The translations under genes were made by a program, and so were the position numbers. Shown here one piece after another: positions 1 through 8,710 of a stretch of DNA of 34,520 bases (position 1 is its first letter; each line of letters begins with the position of its first letter). The stretch is from Akkermansiaceae bacterium. Its GTDB lineage: Bacteria; Verrucomicrobiota; Verrucomicrobiia; Verrucomicrobiales; Akkermansiaceae. Under the pieces are notes generated by a model. That model saw nothing but the letters and a program-made list of their open reading frames with translations. It was not told the DNA's origin and made no database searches. The stretch lies in assembly GCA_903837825.1 (NCBI GenBank), contig CAILVZ010000220.1:1-34520 (forward strand), written 5' to 3'.

Positions 1-1
1 C

Positions 2-856
2 GGTGGCTCGTTCATCTACATTCCCAAGGGCGTGAAGCTCAAACAACCGCTGCAAGCGTATTTCCGCATCAACTCGGAAAACTTCGGTCAGTTTGAGCGC
101 ACCTTGATCATCGCGGATGAAGGTGCGGAGTTGATGTACATGGAAGGCTGCACGGCGCCCAAATTCGAGACAGCAACGCTCCACTCTGCGGTCGTTGAGC
201 TTGTTGCGCTCAAAGGTGCGAAGATTCAATACGTGACCGTGCAGAACTGGTCGTCGAATGTTTTCAATCTCGTGACCAAGCGCGGGATTGCGATGGAGGA
301 CGCGGAAGTTCGTTGGATTGATTGCAATATCGGATCTCGTCTGACGATGAAGTATCCAGGCGTGGTGATGAAGGGTAAAAGGGCTCGCGGCGAAGTCATA
401 TCGATCGCTCTAGCCAATACTGGACAGCATCAAGACACGGGGGCAAAAATGATCCACGCAGCGGATGATACGACATCCAATGTCGTTTCCAAGTCGATCT
501 CCGTGGGAGAAGGTCGCTCGACTTATCGCGGCCAAGTCCACATCCCCAAGCACCTCAAGGGTTGTAAAAATAACACCGAGTGCGATGCGCTACTGATCAA
601 CAGCCATAGCCGGACGGACACATATCCAGCGATCACCGTCAAGGGCAACCGCCATGCCACCCAGCACGAGGCCTCGGTGAGTCAAGTTTCGGAGGACATG
701 CTGTTTTACATGCAACAACGTGGCCTTAACGAGGGGCAGGCGATGTCGCTTGCCGTGAATGGCTTTATCAATGATCTCGTCCGCGAGTTCCCCATGGAAT
801 ACTCGGTCGAGCTCAAACGCCTCATTGATTTAGAAATGGAAGGCTCTGTCGGCTAA
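2..856 (+). CDS. sufB: SufB, Fe-S cluster assembly scaffold (5' end outside window)
   Basis: This is the C-terminal 284 residues of SufB. With SufC and SufD it forms the cytoplasmic SufBC2D scaffold on which iron-sulfur clusters are built. The reading frame is already open at base 2 ([10 protein letters not shown], then PLQAYFRIN), so the gene starts before the window; the GTG at 32 is an internal codon. Family hallmarks are the DTGAKM segment, the late Cys in ECDALL, and the [20 protein letters not shown] segment near the C-terminus, which holds the conserved Glu of this family. sufD follows after 34 bases on the same strand, so the two are probably co-transcribed. No sufC lies between them or after sufD in this window; it must be upstream or elsewhere. 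Confidence 0.95.
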   Translation, partial: GGSFIYIPKGVKLKQPLQAYFRINSENFGQFERTLIIADEGAELMYMEGCTAPKFETATLHSAVVELVALKGAKIQYVTVQNWSSNVFNLVTKRGIAMEDAEVRWIDCNIGSRLTMKYPGVVMKGKRARGEVISIALANTGQHQDTGAKMIHAADDTTSNVVSKSISVGEGRSTYRGQVHIPKHLKGCKNNTECDALLINSHSRTDTYPAITVKGNRHATQHEASVSQVSEDMLFYMQQRGLNEGQAMSLAVNGFINDLVREFPMEYSVELKRLIDLEMEGSVG

Positions 857-890
857 TTCTAACATTCTAACTGAATTTCGAATTTTTTCC

Positions 891-2198
891 ATGAGTACTA
901 CTCTTGAATCCATCGATTCCATGTACGCGAGCGCACCGGTGACACCATCGTATTTGCCTGCTTGGTTCGCAGAGCGCCAGCAGTCTGCCTGGCAGCGTTT
1001 TTTAGCGATCCCTACGCCCAAACGAGGGGATGAAACGTGGCGCTTTTCAAGCATCAAGCAGCTGGATTTTTCGGCATTTCGGAAGGCTCCGGCCGTTGGT
1101 GCGAACGATTTGATTGCACGCTCGATCGGATTGGAGTCGTCGGTTGCGAAATTGATTTTCGTCAATGATGAACTCGTGCACATTGCCGATAATTTGCCAG
1201 AGGGCGTGGTTTGCCTTCCGTTGGCCGAGGCTCTGGTCTCTCACAGTGATCTTGTTCAAGCGCATTTCATGAAGCAGGATGCACGGCTTGGTTCCGCCAA
1301 GTTTGTCGCCTTGCACGAGGCGTCGGTGACCAACGGCTTGTTCGTCTACGTGCCGGATCAGGTTGAAGTCGAGGGAAGCATAGAGGTGCATCATTGGGTC
1401 GCGGGCGAACATTCGGTGATTTTCCCTCACACCTTGGTGGTCACTGGGAAAAGTGCGAAAATCCGCGTTGTGGAGATGATTCGCTCTGCAGATGAGGTTC
1501 AGCCAGGCTTGTGCATCGCCTACAATGACCTGAGTGCAGGTGCCAACTCAAAGCTCGATTACGTGGTGATTCAGGCGTGCAATGAGGTCAGCCGCGTGAT
1601 TCAGATCAACGAGACCACCACCTCACGCGATGCAGCGGCCATGGGGTTCATTCTCAATACCGGAGCATCTTGGGCGCGCAACGAATCGGTTTCACGCCTC
1701 GCAGGTTCGGGCTCCCGCTCGGACATGCTTTCAGTCAGCATTCCCGCCAATGAACAGGAGTACGACCAACGCACCTTCCAGCACCACGTCTCGGAGGGGG
1801 CCTATTCTGACCTGCTTTACAAGAACTCGCTGTATGACCATGCGAGGACGATCTTTTCCGGATTGATCTTTGTCGATGAAAACGCGCACCACACCGACGC
1901 CTATCAGACGTGCCGGAACCTTTTGATGAGCGATACCAGCGAGGCAAATTCGATGCCCGGTCTCGAAATCAATGCGGACCAAGTGAAATGCTCTCATGGC
2001 AGCACATCCTCTCAGATCAGCGATGAAGAAATCTTTTACCTGCGTGCACGGGGGATCGATCCGGTCAATGCACGGCAACTGATTGCCCGTGGATTCTCGG
2101 TTGATGTCGTGGATCGCCTAAAATGCGAAGAGGTGGAGGCGCTCGTACTGAAGTTCGTGGATGAAAAATTTGCCCGCATCGCGGCTGGCGGACATTGA
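891..2198 (+). CDS. sufD: SufD, Fe-S cluster assembly scaffold subunit
   Basis: This 435-residue protein has the usual SufD length. It pairs with SufB in the SufBC2D complex, where the SufB-SufD interface is thought to hold the nascent cluster. The C-terminal core is clear: the segment around residues 355-385 carries NADQVKCSHGSTSSQ, with the conserved His (about residue 369) after the Cys, then EEIFYLRARGI. The N-terminal half is more variable, as is normal for the family. The ATG at 891 follows a pyrimidine-rich run (TTTTTTCC) with no Shine-Dalgarno sequence. It sits 34 bases after sufB, consistent with one operon. ndk begins 130 bases further on. Confidence 0.95.
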   Translation: MSTTLESIDSMYASAPVTPSYLPAWFAERQQSAWQRFLAIPTPKRGDETWRFSSIKQLDFSAFRKAPAVGANDLIARSIGLESSVAKLIFVNDELVHIADNLPEGVVCLPLAEALVSHSDLVQAHFMKQDARLGSAKFVALHEASVTNGLFVYVPDQVEVEGSIEVHHWVAGEHSVIFPHTLVVTGKSAKIRVVEMIRSADEVQPGLCIAYNDLSAGANSKLDYVVIQACNEVSRVIQINETTTSRDAAAMGFILNTGASWARNESVSRLAGSGSRSDMLSVSIPANEQEYDQRTFQHHVSEGAYSDLLYKNSLYDHARTIFSGLIFVDENAHHTDAYQTCRNLLMSDTSEANSMPGLEINADQVKCSHGSTSSQISDEEIFYLRARGIDPVNARQLIARGFSVDVVDRLKCEEVEALVLKFVDEKFARIAAGGH

Positions 2199-2328
2199 TC
2201 GTTGAAAGGGAAGAGGGATTGGACCCCTGTTCATGGCACGGATTTAGCGCTTTTTAGTGGGGCGTCGGGCCATCCCGATTGCCAAAAGGCTTGCACAAAA
2301 GAAACCCAGCGACTAATTCAATCCCCCT

Positions 2329-2766
2329 ATGACATCCGAGACGACTCTTATCCTTTTCAAGCCTGATGCTGTTGCGAAAAACATCACGGGCCAAGTGCTT
2401 TCCCGATTCCAGGCGGAAGGTTTCATGATCCGCGGGATCAAGATGATGACCCTTAGCGATGAAATTCTTGCCGAGCATTATTCGCACATCGCCGACAAGC
2501 CGTTTTTCCCTGCCGTTCGTGGTTTCATGCAAGAGACGCCAGTGATCGCGCTTGCCCTCGAGGGCGAAAACATCATCGCGCGGGTGCGTGATCTTCTCGG
2601 ACCTACGGATTCGATGGTGGCCCCTGCTGGAACGATCCGTGGCGACTTTGGGTTCAAGGATGCCGATGCCAAGATGCGCAATGTTTGCCACGCATCGGAT
2701 TCGGTCGAGGCAGCAGAAACTGAGCTGAAGCGTTTCTTCAAGGACGGGGAAATCTTCGCCTATTGA
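2329..2766 (+). CDS. ndk: Nucleoside diphosphate kinase
   Basis: Ndk transfers the gamma-phosphate from NTPs to NDPs through a phospho-histidine and balances nucleotide pools. The 145-residue protein has the ATP-site FKPDAV (Lys11), the TIRGDFG segment (residues 102-108) and the active-site His121 in NVCHASDS. The usual motif is NxxHGSD, so the residue after the catalytic His is Ala instead of Gly. I recall this variant from related phyla but cannot confirm it here. The ATG follows CAATCCCCCT and there is no Shine-Dalgarno sequence. The gene lies 130 bases after sufD and ends 43 bases before a strong terminator. Confidence 0.96.
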   Translation: MTSETTLILFKPDAVAKNITGQVLSRFQAEGFMIRGIKMMTLSDEILAEHYSHIADKPFFPAVRGFMQETPVIALALEGENIIARVRDLLGPTDSMVAPAGTIRGDFGFKDADAKMRNVCHASDSVEAAETELKRFFKDGEIFAY

Positions 2767-2809
2767 GCCGCCACCGGATGGAAATCATCCAGCCTTCACT
2801 CTAAAAAAT

Positions 2810-2840
2810 AAAGCCCGGCCAAGTGATGGTCGGGCTTTTT
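2810..2840. terminator. Bidirectional intrinsic terminator between ndk and the 3D lipoprotein gene
   Basis: The arms AAAGCCCGGCC (2810-2820) and GGTCGGGCTTT (2828-2838) pair over 11 positions with one G-U, around a 7-base loop. A T-run follows on the + strand and an A/T run precedes it (a T-run on the - strand). It can therefore end both ndk (+) and the convergent lipoprotein gene (-). Confidence 0.85.
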
Positions 2841-2861
2841 GGTTTTTAGGCGATCAAGCGA

Positions 2862-3515
2862 TTAGAGCTTCGCGACGCGTCCGAGGCTTGGCTGTTGGCG
2901 AACGATGTTTGCCAGCATCTTGCGGCAGTGGTCGTAGCTCGAACGCTTGCGCAGGATATCGGCACTGCGGTTGAAGGATCCCCACTGCACGACCGTCATT
3001 TCAACCGTGCGGGTGCCCCATTCGTTCATGATTTCCTTGCTTGGCTTGTAAATATCAATCGTGCCGGTGCCCATCAATGCTGAGCCATAATCGTCGACCA
3101 CGTACAAGAAGGGCATTCCTTTGATTCGAAAGGTCGTGCCCACGGGGTAGAACGACCAGTCGGCGGCGGCACTGTGAATGCGGTTGCTGTAACGGAGTGC
3201 AGTTCCAGTGGCATTGCGGTCCCCATAGATCAAATGGTCGGATTCGCTACTGGTGTAGGCCGTGGTGCGGACCATCCGAGTGCGATCACTGAAAGCGTAG
3301 ACTGGCATCGAGTGCTTGTCATGGGGCTTGCCGATGGCGGCGGCTCGGGTCACCAAGGAGACCGATGGAAGCTGGAAGGTGTCATGCTTGGCATAGAGGC
3401 CTGTTCCGGAAAGGATCGAGCTGGCTGAGAATCCCGTGGGCCCAGAGGTAGCACAACTGGTCAAACTGATCGCAAGGGATGCGAGCAGGAGCGTGTAGAT
3501 GAATCGAAAAATCAT
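2862..3515 (-). CDS. 3D-domain lipoprotein
   Basis: This 217-residue predicted lipoprotein starts at ATG 3515. From there the N-terminus is a clean lipoprotein signal (MIFRFIYTLLLASLAISLTSC, lipobox LTSC, lipidated Cys21); an upstream in-frame extension to 3566 would bury it. Residues about 80-160 form a 3D (Asp-Asp-Asp) domain: the TTAYT strand, a VVDDYGSALMGTGTIDIY block with conserved acidic residues, and a region rich in Asp and Gly between them. This is the double-psi beta-barrel fold also found at the C-terminus of MltA-type lytic transglycosylases, so a role in peptidoglycan turnover is possible. No separate catalytic domain is visible and the enzyme activity is not established. It is a single gene, convergent with ndk. 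Confidence 0.8.
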   Translation of the reverse strand: MIFRFIYTLLLASLAISLTSCATSGPTGFSASSILSGTGLYAKHDTFQLPSVSLVTRAAAIGKPHDKHSMPVYAFSDRTRMVRTTAYTSSESDHLIYGDRNATGTALRYSNRIHSAAADWSFYPVGTTFRIKGMPFLYVVDDYGSALMGTGTIDIYKPSKEIMNEWGTRTVEMTVVQWGSFNRSADILRKRSSYDHCRKMLANIVRQQPSLGRVAKL

Positions 3516-3756
3516 GTTGAAATGAGAGAATGCGCAGTGAGGCGCTGGATGAAGTCCGCAATCCATATGCCAAATTTAAGGTCAGAGCAAACCGAAATCG
3601 GCATTGTTAGGGATTTGTTGCGGAAATATCACTAAAAATCAATGGGTTGCGTGATTGTTTCAATAAGATTAAAAATTGAAATTCACCAATTGAATAGGGG
3701 TTGAACTGCGGAAAATCTGGAAATGCTCTTCCCGCTTGCTGCGCGAGGAAGCCAAA

Positions 3757-4758
3757 TCAGCGGGTGGTGGCCGGGAGCCAGACCCTCGCACCAGCGCTCC
3801 GGCCCGCAGGAGATTTGAAAAACCCATTCAGGCCCGGGCGCGCTTCGAGATCCGCCAATGCCTCCGCCACCCGGCCCCAACGCCAGCGGAAGCCCGCATC
3901 ACGCAAGCGCAGGGGATCTGCCCAACGGCTTTTCAGTACCAACTCGGTCTCGGTGGCCATCAACCGCGCGCCAATCTTAAGCATCGATTGCGTCGCGGGA
4001 AGTCCGATTGGCATTCCTACCGCTTCGCGGAATGCCTGCATCCAGTCGCGGTTGGTCGGGAATTCGGTAGCGGTGACGTTGATGGTGCCATCGAGAAATG
4101 GGTCGGAAGTCGCGAAATCGACCGCTCTGAGGAAGTCCTCCATGTGGATCCAGCTGACCCGCTGGTTTCCGCTGCCCATCGCGCCGCCAAGTCCGCGAGC
4201 GGTCAGCTTGCGCAAGACATCGTAGACCGTCTGATCTTCATTTGCCAGCACCATGCCGATTCGCAAGGCCAGCTTGCGAGTCTCAGCGGGCACTTCCGCA
4301 CCGAAGAATGCGTCTTCCCATGCTTGGGCGACCTCGCAGGAGAATCCTTCTCCGGGCTCACCCAGCCAGTCGTTTTGTGGTTGATCCTCCGCGTGGCGGT
4401 ACCCGGTCGCAGTGCTCGCATTGAGCCAGACCTTGGGGGCAACTTTGCAACCGGCGACGGCTCGGCCGATGATTTTGGTGGCCTTGACCCGAGACTCGAG
4501 AATTTCTCGGCGGTTCGCCGCGGTGTATCGGCAGTTCACGCTCCGCCCTGCGAGGTTGATGATGGCCTCCGCCCCTTCTAAGGCAAGGGCCCACGGACCC
4601 AGCGTCTGGCCGTCCCATTGCAAAAAGGTACCGTCGCCACTCCAGCCGTCTTGCGTGCGACCAATCGCGACGACTTCTTTGCCCGTCCGCGCGCAGTGGC
4701 GGGTAAGGTAGCGACCTAAAAATCCATTGGCTCCGAAAATGACGACCACGGGGTTCAT
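3757..4758 (-). CDS. TIGR01777-family NAD(P)-dependent epimerase/oxidoreductase (YfcH/SDR39U1-like)
   Basis: This 333-residue protein is of the extended short-chain dehydrogenase type. The Rossmann motif GANGFLG is at residues 9-15, EGAEAIINLAG follows at about 60-70, the NRREILESRVKAT segment is typical of this subfamily, and so is the W(L/I)NASTATGYR block. The C-terminal part (GARLMATETELVLKSRW, then DAGFRWRW) matches the DUF1731-type tail of TIGR01777 proteins. Substrate and reaction are unknown for most of the family. The gene lies downstream of a GbsR/MarR-type regulator on the same strand. A 22-bp palindrome sits in the 71-base gap, on top of a plausible promoter, so it is probably controlled by that regulator. 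Confidence 0.88.
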   Translation of the reverse strand: MNPVVVIFGANGFLGRYLTRHCARTGKEVVAIGRTQDGWSGDGTFLQWDGQTLGPWALALEGAEAIINLAGRSVNCRYTAANRREILESRVKATKIIGRAVAGCKVAPKVWLNASTATGYRHAEDQPQNDWLGEPGEGFSCEVAQAWEDAFFGAEVPAETRKLALRIGMVLANEDQTVYDVLRKLTARGLGGAMGSGNQRVSWIHMEDFLRAVDFATSDPFLDGTINVTATEFPTNRDWMQAFREAVGMPIGLPATQSMLKIGARLMATETELVLKSRWADPLRLRDAGFRWRWGRVAEALADLEARPGLNGFFKSPAGRSAGARVWLPATTR

Positions 4759-4787
4759 TTGATGTTTTTGATGATCAATTTTTAAAG

Positions 4788-4816
4788 ATTATCTAAAATT
4801 TTCAGAAAATTCTGAA
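4788..4816 (-). promoter_or_regulatory. Candidate promoter of the TIGR01777 epimerase
   Basis: On the minus strand a -35-like TTCAGA (4811-4816) is separated by 17 bases from a -10-like GATAAT (4788-4793, five of six matches to TATAAT). Transcription would begin near 4780, leaving a leader of about 20 bases before the ATG at 4758. The palindrome at 4798-4819 covers the -35 and most of the spacer. Confidence 0.5.
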
Positions 4817-4819
4817 AAT
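4798..4819. promoter_or_regulatory. Palindromic operator, site 1 (epimerase promoter)
   Basis: This is a perfect inverted repeat with 10-bp arms: ATTTTCAGAA (4798-4807) and TTCTGAAAAT (4810-4819), separated by AA. It overlaps the -35 and spacer of the candidate epimerase promoter, a layout typical of repression. A near-identical palindrome lies at the start of the adjacent GbsR/MarR-type gene. Confidence 0.7.
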
Positions 4820-4829
4820 CGCTAGAATG

Positions 4830-5351
4830 TCAGCCGAGAAGTTTGGCGGCCATCTGAAGGGCGAATCCGTGCTTCATCAGTGAGATGCGGTCAGACATTT
4901 TTGAGGCAAAGCTCACGAAGTCTTCCAAGGCTCGCATCTGGGCGTGAAAGGCTTTTCCTTCGGGCGTTGCGATGCCCTCGCTTTCCTCAGCGCAGCGGTT
5001 GAGGATCGCTAAAGCTGGATCGATTTCTCGGCGCTTTCGCTCCCGCGCGACGATCGTGAAAATCTGCCAGACATCTTTTTCAGCCTCGAAAAACTCGCGG
5101 CGCTCACCCTTTTTGACGACCACTCGGATCAGACCCCAAGCGACCAGCTCCTTGAGGTTGGAGTGGGCGTTGCCCCGGCTGATCTCGAGCTCCTCCATGA
5201 CCTCGTCGGTCGTCAGTGACTCGGGCGCTGTCATGAGCAGCGCGTGGATTTGGGCCATCGTCCGGTTGATGCCCCACTGGGTCCCGAGCGCCCCCCACTG
5301 CGCTACAAATTCGTCCCGGGCTTGCTTGAGTTTTTCGGTTTCCGCGTTCAC
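4830..5351 (-). CDS. GbsR/MarR-family transcriptional regulator
   Basis: This 173-residue winged-helix regulator is of the GbsR (COG1510) type. The helix-turn-helix lies at about residues 45-85 (LTTDEVMEELEISRGNAHSNLKELVAWGLI), followed by a wing with VVVKKGERREFFEAEKD, and a helical C-terminal half probably used for dimerisation. I chose the GTG at 5351. The frame stays open to a TTG at 5387, but the extra 12 codons encode a palindrome and overlap a TTGTCA -35-like hexamer. Family members usually begin just before the KLKQARDEFVAQWG helix. It is transcribed towards the epimerase, 71 bases away. Paired palindromes in front of both genes suggest autoregulation plus control of the epimerase; the ligand is unknown. 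Confidence 0.85.
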   Translation of the reverse strand: MNAETEKLKQARDEFVAQWGALGTQWGINRTMAQIHALLMTAPESLTTDEVMEELEISRGNAHSNLKELVAWGLIRVVVKKGERREFFEAEKDVWQIFTIVARERKRREIDPALAILNRCAEESEGIATPEGKAFHAQMRALEDFVSFASKMSDRISLMKHGFALQMAAKLLG

Positions 5352-5353
5352 GT

Positions 5354-5373
5354 TTTTCAGTAAATACTGAAAA
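5354..5373. promoter_or_regulatory. Palindromic operator, site 2 (regulator's own promoter)
   Basis: The arms TTTTCAGTA (5354-5362) and TACTGAAAA (5365-5373) are perfectly complementary around AA. This is the same TTTTCAG-N6-CTGAAAA pattern as at 4798-4819. It covers the -10 and part of the spacer of the candidate regulator promoter and ends 2 bases before the GTG start at 5351. Confidence 0.7.
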
Positions 5374-5387
5374 GTCAGGAATGACAA
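5359..5387 (-). promoter_or_regulatory. Candidate promoter of the GbsR/MarR-type gene (leaderless)
   Basis: On the minus strand TTGTCA (5382-5387, five of six to TTGACA) is followed after 17 bases by TTTACT (5359-5364, four of six to TATAAT). Transcription would start within a base or two of the GTG at 5351, so the mRNA may be leaderless. This also argues against translation starting at the TTG at 5387. Confidence 0.4.
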
Positions 5388-5513
5388 GAGAATTTAGGTT
5401 GGCTTGAAATTTGCTTTACGGGCAAGGTGACGAATTAGACACAGCCTATCGCTTGCTTGAAATTCTGCTGAGGGCAGCTTCACACCCAGTTCATCCAAAA
5501 TCACTGAAAACCA

Positions 5514-8500
5514 ATGAAAACCATGATTTGCAATGCCGAATCGAAACGTCCCCATGGGATCTCGAAACCTCTACGCTGGGGCAGGGTACTGCTCGCGATG
5601 TCGCTCATTTCGGCGGCGTCAGTCCTCGATGCGGGAGCGCAGACATACTATAACCTGAGCTCAGGCAATTATTCTGAGGATTTTTCGCAGATCTCCACTT
5701 GGACGAGTCCAAGCACGAATTCATGGTCTGGTGTTGCGGCTGGTGGGACGGCTACGATTCCTGCGGCCGTCAAGATTACGGCAAGTACGACGATTTTCAT
5801 GGGAACCAACGGCACAGGAACTAGTAGTTCCAGTGGCGTGCAGAGGCCCACGACCAATTTGCAACTGCTAGGCGCTGGTGGCACCGACAACTCCACATCT
5901 GTTGCGATGGATCTCAACCTCGACTTTACGAGTCGTACCTCGGGAACTCTGGCATTCAATGCGGCGGCTGTGGCCAATAGCACCGGGAATCGCACGGGAA
6001 CACTTCGAGTTTATTACTCAACTGATGCGACCAACTGGGCTGAAATCACGGGCGGAAATCTTCCTTATGTTGCGACAAATAATGTTGCGAGTTCTGCTGC
6101 GGTGAATGTTTCGCTTCCATCGGCGGTGGATGGCAAAAATCAAGTGAAGTTGAGATTTTATTATCACAACGGTGGAACCGGGAGTGTGGCAGGAACACCC
6201 GCAGGAAGTCGGCCAAAGATTTCCATCGATGATGTTTCAGTGACATCGGTGGCGAGTTTGGTGGCAGATACCACACCTCCCGCAATATCGAGTTTGGTTC
6301 CGTCGAACGGAGCTGTGAATGTTTCAGCCAATGCAGCGCTTCAGTTAGGGTTTTCTGAAAGTGTTGTTGCTGGGACAGGAACCATCAAAATATTCAAGTC
6401 TGATGGCACCGAAGCCCAATCTTTCCAGGTCAGTGACAGCAATGTGAGCATCTCAGGATCAGTCGCCACCATCACCTTGAAGTCGAATTTGATTTCAGGG
6501 GGCAGTTACTATGGTCAAGTTTCGGCGGGCGCTTTCAAGGATGCCGCAGGGAATAGCTTTGCGGGGATCTCCAACACCACAACTTGGGCGTTCACCGTAG
6601 ATTCCACCGCTCCAGTCGTGTCGACCTTTTCGCCAGCGAATGGAGCCACGGGGATTGCTCCGCCATCAGCGGTTAGTCTGACGTTCAGTGAGTCAATCAA
6701 TCTCGTTTCTGGAAAATACATCACTATCAAGAAGTCGGATGGAACGGTGATTGAGACTCACGAGGCGAGTGCTTTCGAGGGCGTCATGGCATCTGGATCC
6801 GTTGTCACCGTTACCTTGACAAGTCCAAGTCTGTTAGATTATGGCGTGACCTATTATGTTGAAGTTGAGGCGGGTGCAGTTGAAGACAATTCTGGAAATT
6901 CCTTTGCAGGCATCAGCGGAAGCAGCACGTTTTCGTTCACCACAGCCAGTGTTCCGGAGTTGGGAACGGGGGTCGGCTACTCACAGACGTTCTCCTCGTT
7001 TACGTCGATCGAGACGATTCCTCTTGGGTGGAGTTTGAGCGGTGCAGTCAAAACGTACATGGGTGACTGGGGGACTGGGTTCAATGCTGGGGTAGTAGGC
7101 AACGCGAGTGTGTTTGGTTATCAACACACATCAAGCACGGGGACCCTTTCGCAGATCTTGACCCTTCGCAACACGAGTGGAGCGCCGATCACTGACCTTG
7201 TGATTTCCTACAAAGGCCGTGTGGCGCGTGCGGATCAGACTCGGATCCCAATTTACACCGTGAATGTGGCGGGTACCGTTGTCAGTGCTCTCGGCTACAG
7301 CACGGCGGATGGCGATAATTTGAGTCGCAGTGCAACTTTGACGGGCTTGAGTATTGCTGCTGGCGCGACTTTCCAAGTGCAGTGGATTTCAGACCGAGGC
7401 CAGTCGACTGGTAGCTCTCGCCAGATCGGAATTTCAGACGTCTCGGTGGCCATCGGGGTCAAGCAGTTCGCACCAACCGTGACGGACTCCTTGCCGCTGG
7501 CCAATTTGACCCATGCAGCTGCGCTATTTAATGGTTCCATCGGCAGCGATGGGGGATCCACTATCACGGAGCGAGGCTTCGTTTATGCCCTGACCGCGAC
7601 ATCTGCGACTCCCACCATCGGAGCGTCTGGTGTGACCAAGGTGGTCGATACTGTCGCTGGGACTGAGCCGTTCACGGCATCGATTACTGGTTTAACCGCC
7701 GCAAGCAGCTACACCATGCGGGCCTATGCAATCAATGGGATCGGTACCTCGTATGGCTCCGCGATCACCTTCACGACGCTTTTGACTCCGCCTACTTTTA
7801 CGAGTTCCTACAGTCAGGCATTCGCGGCCTACAATGGAACTAACCCAGCGGGTTGGTCCGCGATTTCGAGTGCGGGTTCCCAAAGCTATGCGGGTGGATG
7901 GGGAAATCTGGGTGGCTCTGCAGGATTTATTGGTGGTGATAGCAACCCTGGGGTTTTGGGTTACCAGCATACCAGCGGGACAGGGACGCTCACCACAACC
8001 CTGACCCTGATCAATGGCTCCGGCGGCACTCTTAACCAGCTTTACATTTCCTACTTGGGAAGAGCATCGCGAACCGCTGACTCCACCGCAGCGCGTAGTC
8101 CTGAGTTTGCGGTTTCGGTGAATGGTGTCGTGGTTTCGGCCTTGGCTTACAGCACTGCGAACAATGTTGATGCAACCCTTGCCACCACCTTGACTGGGTT
8201 GAACATTGCACCTGGAGCCGCCTTCACCATCTCTTGGTCCAGTGATCGTGGTGCTGGAGCAGGTGCATCAAAGCAAATTGGTATTTCCAGTGTGCTGGTG
8301 TCTTCCTCAGCGCCCGCGGGGTATGATTCCTGGAAATCAGCGAATGCAGGCGGGCAAGCCGCGAATCTGGATTACGATGGCGACGGAATTAGCAATGGCA
8401 TTGAGTACTTCATGGGGACCTCTGGAAGTGTCGCCAATGCTAGCCCCGGAGTCGTCGCTGGAACGGTGACTTGGCCGCGCGCTTCAAATACGACGATTTC

Positions 8501-8654
8501 TTCGTTTAATGTCGAGGTGTCCACCGATCTAACGGTTTGGCAAGATGCGAGCGTCAATTATTCGTCACAACTTCGCATCACTGGCAGTCAGGTGGCATTC
8601 ACCATGCCAAGTTCACCTGCGAAATTATTTGTCCGCTTGGTCGTGACTCCTTGA
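5514..8654 (+). CDS. Large secreted multidomain protein (Ig-like and jelly-roll-like modules)
   Basis: This 1046-residue protein has a signal peptide with a long basic n-region and a hydrophobic core at about residues 24-42, ending AGA-QT. Residues 44-245 form a Ser/Thr/Gly-rich beta module. Two SbsA-like Ig domains (Big_5 type) follow at about 252-362 and 363-478, each opening D(T/S)TxPxxSxxxPxNGA and closing with GxxFAGIS. Next come a module at about 487-648, a fibronectin-III-like region at 650-757, and a second copy of the module at 760-932. Both copies share YSQ(T/A)F, VxGYQHTSxTGTL, SDRGxxxGxS(R/K)QIGIS. The C-terminus (from about 936) has YDSWKSA, then DYDGDGISNGIEYFMGTSG and a beta-rich tail ending LFVRLVVTP. 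It is probably extracellular or surface-attached; no catalytic motif is seen. It is a single gene with a stem-loop downstream. Confidence 0.8.
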   Translation: MKTMICNAESKRPHGISKPLRWGRVLLAMSLISAASVLDAGAQTYYNLSSGNYSEDFSQISTWTSPSTNSWSGVAAGGTATIPAAVKITASTTIFMGTNGTGTSSSSGVQRPTTNLQLLGAGGTDNSTSVAMDLNLDFTSRTSGTLAFNAAAVANSTGNRTGTLRVYYSTDATNWAEITGGNLPYVATNNVASSAAVNVSLPSAVDGKNQVKLRFYYHNGGTGSVAGTPAGSRPKISIDDVSVTSVASLVADTTPPAISSLVPSNGAVNVSANAALQLGFSESVVAGTGTIKIFKSDGTEAQSFQVSDSNVSISGSVATITLKSNLISGGSYYGQVSAGAFKDAAGNSFAGISNTTTWAFTVDSTAPVVSTFSPANGATGIAPPSAVSLTFSESINLVSGKYITIKKSDGTVIETHEASAFEGVMASGSVVTVTLTSPSLLDYGVTYYVEVEAGAVEDNSGNSFAGISGSSTFSFTTASVPELGTGVGYSQTFSSFTSIETIPLGWSLSGAVKTYMGDWGTGFNAGVVGNASVFGYQHTSSTGTLSQILTLRNTSGAPITDLVISYKGRVARADQTRIPIYTVNVAGTVVSALGYSTADGDNLSRSATLTGLSIAAGATFQVQWISDRGQSTGSSRQIGISDVSVAIGVKQFAPTVTDSLPLANLTHAAALFNGSIGSDGGSTITERGFVYALTATSATPTIGASGVTKVVDTVAGTEPFTASITGLTAASSYTMRAYAINGIGTSYGSAITFTTLLTPPTFTSSYSQAFAAYNGTNPAGWSAISSAGSQSYAGGWGNLGGSAGFIGGDSNPGVLGYQHTSGTGTLTTTLTLINGSGGTLNQLYISYLGRASRTADSTAARSPEFAVSVNGVVVSALAYSTANNVDATLATTLTGLNIAPGAAFTISWSSDRGAGAGASKQIGISSVLVSSSAPAGYDSWKSANAGGQAANLDYDGDGISNGIEYFMGTSGSVANASPGVVAGTVTWPRASNTTISSFNVEVSTDLTVWQDASVNYSSQLRITGSQVAFTMPSSPAKLFVRLVVTP

Positions 8655-8710
8655 TTCGAATTGATCATCGGCGCTCGGGCTGACGCTGATGAGTCCGAGT
8701 GATGCAATGG

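Noticed and set aside
3736..4581. 281-codon plus-strand frame opposite the epimerase gene
   Set aside because: It overlaps almost all of a well-supported gene, is rich in Arg/Pro/Ser as antisense frames of GC-rich genes are, and has no recognisable motif.
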